10,250 bases of DNA from Chloroflexota bacterium (GTDB lineage: Bacteria; Chloroflexota; Anaerolineae; J102). A program made the translations under genes and the position numbers. Under the pieces are notes generated by a model, which was given only the letters and a program-made list of their open reading frames with translations, was not told the DNA's origin and did not search any database. The stretch is from NCBI GenBank assembly GCA_003353825.1, contig PIVW01000189.1, forward strand, positions 1 to 10,250, read 5' to 3'. Of the stretch, positions 1-5,960 are shown piece after piece (positions within the stretch are counted from its first letter, which is position 1; every line of letters begins with the position of its first letter).

Positions 1-110
1 CTGTTACACTTCGTACAATGATATGTGATAACATTCTGAATCATAATGGTACTCCGCTCGATTGCTTTTAACGCAGAATATCAATTGGAACATTTTCAGT
101 CAATATGTAA

Positions 111-236
111 CCACTACCACGTTTTGAAGGACGTACTGAAGCCGATTTGCAGGCGATTCAGGCCGAGATGTCAGGGTGTGTTCCGGCGCTAGGACATCTC
201 TTGGCAACATTATCCAACAGGCAAACTACACTATGA
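111..236 (+). pseudogene. coding-like C-terminal remnant, unrecognised
   Basis: An open frame runs from just after a TAA (108-110) to a TGA at 234-236 and reads PLPRFEGRTEADLQAIQAEM and onward to NRQTTL. The stretch from about 126 has protein-like composition (FEGRTEADLQAIQAEMSG), while the bases before 111 are AT-rich with stops in all frames. The only in-frame ATG is at 168, leaving 22 residues. Its TGA overlaps the ATG of the next gene as ATGA, the arrangement typical of translationally coupled genes. I infer the tail of a former upstream gene that has lost its front. I do not recognise the family. It could also be a chance open frame. Confidence 0.3.
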
Positions 237-934
237 ATCCACAACCGCAAGAACGAGTCGTTCTCGCCCGCCACACGATGCCTTCAGGAGAGATGCAACT
301 GCAGCAGCGGCAGTTGGACGACGGATCGACCGCCTTCGAGATCATTTCTGACGGCGTCTTTCTCATGGCCAGCTACAACCAGACCAGCGAACGGGCACTG
401 GCTCGGCACAGCCTGGCGGAGCTGGACAATCGTCAGGGGCCAAAACCAAGGGTGTTGATAGGTGGATTGGGGATGGGCTTCACGCTGCAAGAAACGCTCG
501 ACGTAGGTGTTGAATCCGCTGACGTCGTCGAGATCAACCCTTACATCATCGAGTGGAATCGCAGCCATTTTGCCGCGCTCAACGGCAAGGCATTGGCAGA
601 CTCTCGTGTCACAATCATCCAACAGGATTTATTTTTGTTCCTAACTGCACTATCTCACGATGTCTACGATGCGATCATGCTGGATGTCGATAATGGACCT
701 TCCTGGCTTGCGCACGAAAAGAATGGCCAGTTATATACCTTCGAGACGCTCAAAACATGGTCAGAGCTATTGAAACCGGGCGGGGTCTTCGCCATTTGGT
801 CTGCCCAGGCCGAACCAGCGTTCTTGCGAAACATGGGTAGTGTATTCACGACGGCTGAGGAGATCCCCATCGTCGTCCCAAGCCATAGAAATGAGCCTGT
901 AGAACACTTTCTGTACCGAGGCATAAACACGTAA
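233..934 (+). CDS. spermidine synthase-like SAM-fold protein
   Basis: A 233-residue protein of the polyamine aminopropyltransferase/methyltransferase superfamily (COG0421-like), probably cytosolic. The N-terminal ~60 residues form a small beta region containing SDGVFLMASYNQTSERALA, comparable to the LMSSxxHGSExALA segment of spermidine-synthase relatives. The Rossmann core follows: the nucleotide-binding loop GGLGMG at residues 77-82 (canonical spermidine synthases have GGGDG), the acidic E100 in VVEINPYIIEWNR, and the active-site loop LDVDNGP with D151 and D153. KPGGVFAIWS is the usual late strand. This GGLGMGF/LDVDNGP subfamily is widespread and usually annotated spermidine synthase, but the altered loop makes true aminopropyltransfer uncertain. 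It could instead be a methyltransferase. I chose the ATG at 233 because the N-terminus then starts at the conserved region and overlaps the preceding remnant's stop. A GTG at 176 would add 19 residues without family character, and no strong Shine-Dalgarno is visible for either. No polyamine gene lies nearby. Confidence 0.8.
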   Translation: MNPQPQERVVLARHTMPSGEMQLQQRQLDDGSTAFEIISDGVFLMASYNQTSERALARHSLAELDNRQGPKPRVLIGGLGMGFTLQETLDVGVESADVVEINPYIIEWNRSHFAALNGKALADSRVTIIQQDLFLFLTALSHDVYDAIMLDVDNGPSWLAHEKNGQLYTFETLKTWSELLKPGGVFAIWSAQAEPAFLRNMGSVFTTAEEIPIVVPSHRNEPVEHFLYRGINT

Positions 935-1123
935 TTGCTCCAATAGATAAAGCGATCTTGCCTAGACCGTGCACTCACGAATAAGCGCACAATTCAACAC
1001 GCGAGATTTGTGGTGGCCAGATTGGAATGTTCGGCGTGGTTCATTCTTAGTACTTGCCCCTTTACAATTTTGGCGTTTCCACGAACCGGATGGAATTCGT
1101 CGCTGAAAATACGAAGGCCCTTT

Positions 1124-1151
1124 AGGACCCGGCCCCTCAGGGCCTGGTTTT
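1124..1151 (+). terminator. GC-rich hairpin, possible weak terminator
   Basis: The inner stem GGCCC (1131-1135) pairs with GGGCC (1140-1144) around the loop CTCA. The stem continues outward through ACC (1127-1129) with GGT (1146-1148), past one C/T mismatch, then two G-T wobbles and an A-T pair. The outer 3' side contains TTTT, so on the + strand this could be a poor intrinsic terminator for the gene ending at 934, 190 bases upstream. It may equally be just the core of the surrounding repeat element. Confidence 0.35.
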
Positions 1152-1173
1152 GCCAGCACGCGAGCGCCTGAGG

Positions 1174-1256
1174 GCGAGAGCGCCCAACCAAGAGCGAGAG
1201 CGCCCAACCAAGAGCGAGAGCGCCCAACCAAGAGCGAGAGCGCCCAACCAAGAGCG
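1174..1256. repeat. 20-base tandem repeat, 4.15 perfect copies
   Basis: The unit CGCCCAACCAAGAGCGAGAG is repeated head to tail at 1181, 1201, 1221 and 1241 (last copy cut at 1256), with identity to the unit extending back to 1174. There is no mismatch between copies, which suggests recent expansion or active homogenisation. A unit of 20 does not preserve reading frame, so it is not a peptide repeat. A degenerate older copy may precede it (about 1161-1180). The minus strand carries GGTTGGG once per unit. There are no spacers, so this is not a CRISPR array. Confidence 0.95.
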
Positions 1257-1619
1257 CTTTGTACTTTGAGCCAGGGATTCCATCCCGTTGGTATAGGATG
1301 CCAATATCGTAAAGATCGATTTCTAGCGTAGTAAATCACGCCCATTGTTGAAATCGATGGCGGGACTCTAGATGGGTTGCTTGACGCTACCTGGCCTTAA
1401 TGATAGGCTGCTAACCATGGTGAAGCTTGATGGATTTTCCGGAATGGACTCCTGTATCAGGCGACAGAAACCTCTCTTGAATTGATATTCTAGACACACC
1501 GTATCGCGAATTCGCTTAACTGGCGCGCCGTTCCCGAAAGCAGATTCAGAATAACCACGTAATATCTCAATCGCCAAGTGTAAGAAGTACCGCAGGTCGG
1601 CTGACTCGCGACATCTAGG

Positions 1620-1647
1620 CTGAAATCCTTTCCGTTTTTCTGATAAT
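1620..1647 (+). promoter_or_regulatory. candidate sigma70-type promoter for the cyclase
   Basis: CTGAAA (1620-1625) is separated by 16 bases from GATAAT (1642-1647), which differs from the TATAAT consensus at one position. Transcription would start around 1654, giving a very short leader before the ATG at 1669. The boxes sit in AT-rich sequence just upstream of the gene. This is a pattern match only. Confidence 0.25.
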
Positions 1648-1655
1648 ATCCAGTT

Positions 1656-1660
1656 GGTGG
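1656..1660 (+). promoter_or_regulatory. Shine-Dalgarno-like GGTGG deciding the cyclase start
   Basis: GGTGG lies 8 bases before the ATG at 1669. In-frame TTG (1654) and GTG (1657) alternatives lie on or inside this motif and would add only 4-5 residues, so ATG 1669 is preferred. Confidence 0.4.
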
Positions 1661-1668
1661 CACTCACA

Positions 1669-3139
1669 ATGAAAGATACGTTTTCCAAACTATTTAATCA
1701 ATTATCTGCTATAGCAGATGAACTGGGTAGTACTCCAGAAGAAGAACTACAACACCGATTCTTGATATATATGGGATTATTTATGAGCTTTGGTGGGATT
1801 CTCTGGGGGACGATAAGTGCCTATTCAGGACTCTACTCTGTTTCACTCGCACCGTACGGTTTTACAGTTATTACGGTTTGCAATTTTATATTTCTATACT
1901 ATACGAAAAAGTTCCCCGTTGCCCGTTTTATTCAATTATCGATAAGCTTACTTGTACCCTTTATATTCCAATGGAGTTTAGGGGGGTTTGTTGCCAGTGG
2001 AGGAATGATGCTGTGGGCGTTATTAGGAATACTGGGGGCATTTACGCTTCAACACCGAAGATATGCGATTTTTTGGCTTGTCGTCTATTTGGTTTTGACT
2101 ATCTTCAGTGGGTTCATTGACAAACAAGTGCAGTTATACGGGATTGACGTCCCCAGCGAAATTACGACCTTGTTTTTTACTCTAAACATAGGTTTCATCT
2201 CTACATTTATTTTCTTTCTGGTTTACTATTTCATTTCCAGTGCGGAAGTGGCTCAAAAATCATTGGAAGATTCTCACCTTCTCCTGGAACAAAGAGTCAT
2301 CGAGAGAACTCAGGAACTCCAAGGATCTTTGCAAAAAATCAATGACAAGAACCATGAATTAGAGACTCTTTCTTCCAAACTCTCCAAGTATTTGTCAAAA
2401 CAAATCTATGACTCGATTTTTTCTGGGCAGCAAGACGTGAAAATCGAATCCTATCGCAAAAAGTTGACGGTCTTTTTTTCTGATATCAAGGACTTCACGA
2501 AGCTCACCGAAAGTCTGGAATCAGAATCCATGACTGAATTGCTAAACCATTATTTAAATGAGATGGCCGAGATCGCACTGCAATATGGGGGCACGATTGA
2601 TAAGTTCATTGGAGATTCCATCATGATTTTCTTTGGAGATCCTGAAACGAAAGGACAGAAAGGAGATGCCTTAGCCTGTGTCCAAATGGCATACGAAATG
2701 AGGGAGAGAATGAAGGCGTTACAGAGTGAATGGGAGCGACAGGGTGTTTTAAAACCGCTAAGGATTAGAATTGGTATAAATACAGGATTCTGTACTGTAG
2801 GAAATTTTGGCTCAGAAGATCGATTAGATTATACGATTATAGGGCAGTCGTTTGGAATCAAGCGCAGTGCCTGATCAAATCTTAATTTCTAATGAAACAC
2901 ATGCTTTAGTGAAGGACAGTATAGTTTGTGAGAAAAAAGAGGAGATTACAGTGAAAGGGATAGCTTATCCGATTCAAACGTATCAGGTTGTAGGACTCCG
3001 TGATAAATTCGCCAAGGATGAGATAGAGTTAAGGAAAGAACATAAGGGATTCTTACTGTCGCTGAATTACGAAAAGATGGATAAAGAACAGGCCCTTGAT
3101 ACTTTGAGAACAGCGATTGAACAGATTCAAAATCAGTGA
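1669..3139 (+). pseudogene. class III adenylate cyclase, frameshifted by internal deletion
   Basis: The product would be a membrane-bound cyclase making cAMP from ATP. The first frame encodes 401 residues. Hydrophobic segments at about 31-50, 58-78, 87-101, 108-126, 131-150 and 167-189 suggest six membrane spans. A charged helical linker (about 191-240) follows, then the class III catalytic domain. Visible catalytic residues are the metal-binding Asp pair D272 (FFSDIKDFT) and D316 (DKFIGD), plus K312 and D387 (LDYTIIG), the pair that selects adenine. After IIGQ the expected S-VNLAxR-LESSA is interrupted. The first frame ends in FGIKRSA and a stop at 2872-2874, while RLESSAVPDQILIS continues in another frame from 2849 to 3139 and supplies the normal domain end (EITVKGIAYPIQTYQVV). 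Bases have been lost between about 2848 and 2849, taking the transition-state Asn. The piece starting at 2852 is not a separate gene. AT-rich composition compared with both neighbours suggests horizontal acquisition. A sequencing error is possible but would have to drop well over ten bases. Confidence 0.85.
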
Positions 3140-3173
3140 AATAACGATAGGTGGCTGCGCTCAGATGAACACA

Positions 3174-3255
3174 TTGGCTGGACCCCTGTCAACACCTCGT
3201 TCCTGCCGCCTTTGGCAGCGAATGCTGCTAGGGCGTAGGCCAATCGTCCAGCAAA
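3174..3255. repeat. inverted repeat with two alternative hairpins
   Basis: TTGGCTGGAC (3174-3183) and GTCCAGCAAA (3246-3255) are inverted repeats matching at 9 of 10 positions. Between them, CTGCC (3203-3207) can pair with GGCAG (3214-3218), or GCAGC (3215-3219) can pair with GCTGC (3224-3228). The two stems share bases and exclude each other. The element lies upstream of pbpC and downstream of the broken cyclase. No U-tract follows, so it is not a clear terminator. It could be a structured leader, the remains of a mobile element, or chance. Confidence 0.3.
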
Positions 3256-3348
3256 GCATTAAAATAGGGCGCTGACTGAGGGTTGAAGTGGGTTAGTACA
3301 CACACTTCAGGTTGGAACACCTGCCCCGAGTCTAGCGTTATAGAGAAT

Positions 3349-5904
3349 ATGAAGTCCTGGCCTTACCGGCAGCGCTGGCTGCTGGTGCTGTTCGCATTAC
3401 TCATCCTGGTCACAGTGGCCCTAACCGGGGCGCTGATGATGCCGTGGCCCGCGCTCAAAACACCGCAATCGGTGCGCCCCAGCATCCTCATTCTCGACCG
3501 CAACGGCCAACGGCTTTACGAGATCGCAACTAGCGACAGCCGTCAGACACCCCTTGCATTCGAACAGATACCAGACGCGTGTTGGCAGGCCACTATCGCC
3601 ATCGAGGATAGCCGATTCTTTTTGCATCCGGGCGTCGATCCTTTGGCCATTGCCCGCGCTGCCTGGCAGAACGCCCGATCCGGCTATGTGGTGTCCGGCG
3701 CCTCCACGCTCACCCAACAATTAGCTCGCAACACCCTCATGCCTGCAGACGAACGCTATGACCAGTCCTACCGGCGTAAGCTCCGAGAGGCCTGGCTGGC
3801 CTGGCGTATCGAGCGCCAATACAGCAAGGAAGATATCCTCGCCCTTTACCTGAATCAGGTCTATTTCGGCAATTTTGCCACAGGCCTGGAAGCAGCAGCA
3901 TACGCCTACTACGGCAAGTCCAGCCGGGACCTGGATCTGGCCGAGTGCAGTCTGTTGGTTGGGCTGGTGCAGAACCCGACCCTACACAACCCCTTACTCG
4001 ATCTGGAATCGGCCAAAGCTCGCCAGGGCATGGTGCTACAGCAAATGGCCGACCATGGTTACATCACGGCCACAGAAGCTGACCTGGCTTCTAGAGAACG
4101 ATTGCAATTCGCCGCCGGTGATGATGATGACATCGAAGCAGCTCATTTTGTCAGCTTCACAGAACAGCAATTGGGGCTTCTGCTCGGCAATGAACGGTTG
4201 CAGCAGGGTGGGCTACAAGTGATTACGACGCTCGATCTTAATTGGCAGCGACAGGCCGAGAGGATCGTCCAACGTCAGATGCGATTGCTGGCAGTGGAAG
4301 AGGATGCCCCAGCCGGCCGGCGCCTCGAAAATGCCGCCTTGCTGGCCCTGCATCCGAGCAGCGGTGCCATTCTCAGCATGGTCGGTAGCCCTGACTATTT
4401 TGATGCGACGATCAGTGGCGCTGTCAACGGCGCCGTCGCTCTACGCCAACCCGGCTCAGCCATGAAACCGATCACGTATGCCGTCGCCCTGGATCCCGCG
4501 CAGGCGCTGCCACCGCTCACAGCAGCCTCGGTCATCGTCGATGTGCGTACCAGCTTTTTAACGGCTGAAGGCGAACCGTACGCGCCGCAAAACTACGATC
4601 TTCGCTGGCACGGGCCGGTGAGTGTGCGTACAGCATTGGCCAGTTCGTACAACATGCCCGCAGTAAAGACGCTAGAAAACATCGGCGTTCCCGCCCTGAT
4701 CGAGCAGGCGCGCAAGCAGGGCATCGCCAGCTTTCGTCCCCATACCCGCTACGGTCTGGCTCTGACACTGGGCGGCGGCGAGGTGAGCCTTCTGCAACTG
4801 ACTGGGGCCTACGCTGCCTTCGCCAATGGCGGCTTCCGCATAGAGCCACACGCTATTCTGCGCCTGGAAGATGACGCGGGTCATGTGCTATTCGACGCCG
4901 AAACTTCGGCTTATCCCCAGCGGCGCCCGCGCGTGTTGGATGAGCGCGTCGCCCACCTAATCACCGACATCCTCAGCGATGACGATGCCCGAGCACCTTC
5001 CTTTGGGCGCAACAGCGTGCTGCAACTAGCTCGTCCTGCCGCCGTAAAAACCGGTACCACCGGCGATTGGCGGGATAACTGGACGGTGGGGTACACACCA
5101 GATCTCGTCGTCGGGGTGTGGGTGGGCAATGCAGACAATACGCCGATGATCGGTGTGAGTGGCGTCAGCGGCGCTGGGCCGATCTGGCATGATTTCATGG
5201 AGATGGCGCATCGAGAGCAACCTGTTCGCGCTTTTACGCAGCCCGAGGGTCTGGTGCGGGCCACAATTTGTGTGGATTCGGGCCAGCTACCAACGGAGTG
5301 GTGTATGCGCCGGCGTAGCGAATTGTTTATCGCCGGAACCGAACCCACCCAATTCGATGACGTCTATCAGCCTTTCACCATCGACCGCTGCGCCGGTACC
5401 CTTGCCGGCCCCCAAACGTCATCTGAGTGCCTTGAGCATCGCGTTTATCGCCTCTATCCTCCCGAACTACAGGACTGGGCCGCTGCCAACGGTGTCGGAC
5501 AGCCGCCTGGGCTCGGACAACCACGGGGGGTTGGACAACCACGGGGGGTTGGACAACCACGGGGGGTTGGACAACCAGCACTTGTAGCAGCTCGCCCATC
5601 TACCAAGAACGAACCTGTACTCCACCTGATCAGCCCTGATCCCAACAACACCTACACCCTATCCCCAGATCTGCCGTCCGACCTGCAAACGATTCGCCTG
5701 GCCGCCCGCCCGGCTGGCGAATGGCAGCCTGAAATCGTGCAATTCTTTGTCGATGGTCTCCTTACTGGTACAACTCACGTGCAACCCCATGAGATCTGGT
5801 GGCAACTAGCGCCAGGATCACATCAAATCCGGGCCATCGGCGGCGACGCTGCCGGTGCTCGCATCCAATCTGAGATACATTGGATCACTGTGAGAGAAGG
5901 ATAA
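3349..5904 (+). CDS. pbpC: penicillin-binding protein 1C
   Basis: Bifunctional class A-type peptidoglycan synthase of 851 residues, which would polymerise glycan strands and cross-link stem peptides outside the membrane. A signal anchor (about 10-30) leads into the GT51 transglycosylase domain, with catalytic E86 in IEDSRFFLHPGVD, GASTLTQQLARN at 117-128, and the second Glu E147 in RKLREAW. The transpeptidase domain has all three motifs: S370-A-M-K373, S433-Y-N435 and K567-T-G-T. A BiPBP_C-type C-terminal domain (about 756-851, PVLHLISP to the end) identifies the 1C class. Between the last two domains a linker carries the GQPRGV repeat. The ATG at 3349 puts the anchor directly at the N-terminus. 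A TTG at 3283 would add 22 unlikely residues. The Shine-Dalgarno is weak (AGAG at 3342). The next gene, a macroglobulin lipoprotein, starts 56 bases downstream, an association known from other bacteria. E. coli PbpC has little detected transpeptidase activity, so function here cannot be assumed complete. Confidence 0.95.
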   Translation: MKSWPYRQRWLLVLFALLILVTVALTGALMMPWPALKTPQSVRPSILILDRNGQRLYEIATSDSRQTPLAFEQIPDACWQATIAIEDSRFFLHPGVDPLAIARAAWQNARSGYVVSGASTLTQQLARNTLMPADERYDQSYRRKLREAWLAWRIERQYSKEDILALYLNQVYFGNFATGLEAAAYAYYGKSSRDLDLAECSLLVGLVQNPTLHNPLLDLESAKARQGMVLQQMADHGYITATEADLASRERLQFAAGDDDDIEAAHFVSFTEQQLGLLLGNERLQQGGLQVITTLDLNWQRQAERIVQRQMRLLAVEEDAPAGRRLENAALLALHPSSGAILSMVGSPDYFDATISGAVNGAVALRQPGSAMKPITYAVALDPAQALPPLTAASVIVDVRTSFLTAEGEPYAPQNYDLRWHGPVSVRTALASSYNMPAVKTLENIGVPALIEQARKQGIASFRPHTRYGLALTLGGGEVSLLQLTGAYAAFANGGFRIEPHAILRLEDDAGHVLFDAETSAYPQRRPRVLDERVAHLITDILSDDDARAPSFGRNSVLQLARPAAVKTGTTGDWRDNWTVGYTPDLVVGVWVGNADNTPMIGVSGVSGAGPIWHDFMEMAHREQPVRAFTQPEGLVRATICVDSGQLPTEWCMRRRSELFIAGTEPTQFDDVYQPFTIDRCAGTLAGPQTSSECLEHRVYRLYPPELQDWAAANGVGQPPGLGQPRGVGQPRGVGQPRGVGQPALVAARPSTKNEPVLHLISPDPNNTYTLSPDLPSDLQTIRLAARPAGEWQPEIVQFFVDGLLTGTTHVQPHEIWWQLAPGSHQIRAIGGDAAGARIQSEIHWITVREG
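5497..5577 (+). repeat. 18-base in-frame minisatellite inside pbpC
   Basis: Three identical copies of GGACAACCACGGGGGGTT (5515-5568) are preceded by one diverged copy (5497-5514) and followed by half a copy (5569-5577). In the pbpC frame they encode GQPPGL, then GQPRGV three times, then GQP. Each unit contains a run of six G. The tract lies after LPPELQ-type linker sequence (here YPPELQDWAAANG) and before the C-terminal domain. A unit of 18 allows copy-number change without frameshift. Confidence 0.95.
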
Positions 5905-5950
5905 ACAGATACACTGCGCCACCTGCCCGCACTTGCCAAACACCCAAAGA

Positions 5951-5957
5951 GAGAGGA
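5951..5957 (+). promoter_or_regulatory. ribosome binding site of the macroglobulin gene
   Basis: GAGAGGA lies three bases before the ATG at 5961, in a purine-rich stretch. It is the best Shine-Dalgarno in the window and fixes the start. No promoter is evident in the 56-base gap after pbpC, which fits co-transcription. Confidence 0.6.
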
Positions 5958-5960
5958 ATC

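Larger units (their letters stand above)
1088..1285. repeat. composite element bounded by imperfect inverted arms
   Basis: The left arm (1088-1121) starts GGATGGAATTCGTCGCTGAA. The reverse complement of the right arm (1252-1285) starts GGATGGAATCCCTGGCTCAA. Aligned by eye they agree at 26 of 34 positions, with the outer nine identical. Three of the differences would be G-U pairs in RNA. Between the arms lie a GC-rich hairpin (1124-1151) and a 20-base tandem repeat (1174-1256) whose last copy runs into the right arm. This layout recalls repeated intergenic elements or non-autonomous mobile elements (MITE-like), but I see no target-site duplication and no second copy in the window, so its class is open. 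Confidence 0.55.
935..1668. other. 734-base gene-free region
   Basis: No credible gene was found on either strand. Positions 935-1087 show nothing I can name. Positions 1088-1285 hold the composite inverted/tandem repeat described in separate entries. Positions 1286-1668 contain only small unsupported frames: a + strand frame of 38 codons from 1372, and a minus-strand frame of 106 codons (1368-1688) that would overlap the cyclase start. Neither has a recognisable motif. A possible promoter for the cyclase lies at 1620-1647. Confidence 0.7.

Noticed and set aside
935..1010. Intrinsic terminator directly after the spermidine-synthase-like gene
   Set aside because: I found no stem followed by a T-run in this stretch.
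1174..1256. CRISPR array
   Set aside because: The copies are directly abutting with no spacers, and no cas-like gene is present.
962..1345. Minus-strand frames across the repeat (peptides rich in GWALSLLVG)
   Set aside because: They arise from reading the 20-base repeat, which does not keep frame, and have no family features or start signal.
1372..1488. Small + strand frame of 38 codons
   Set aside because: Too short, with no motif and no ribosome binding site. Not supportable as a gene.
1368..1688. Minus-strand frame of 106 codons upstream of the cyclase
   Set aside because: It has no recognisable motif, overlaps the cyclase start on the opposite strand, and lacks a convincing ribosome binding site.
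2852..3139. Separate 95-codon gene after the cyclase
   Set aside because: Its sequence is the normal C-terminal end of a class III cyclase domain displaced by the frameshift.
3283..3348. N-terminal extension of PbpC from TTG 3283
   Set aside because: The extra 22 residues are not like the family, and the ATG at 3349 places the membrane anchor at the N-terminus as usual.
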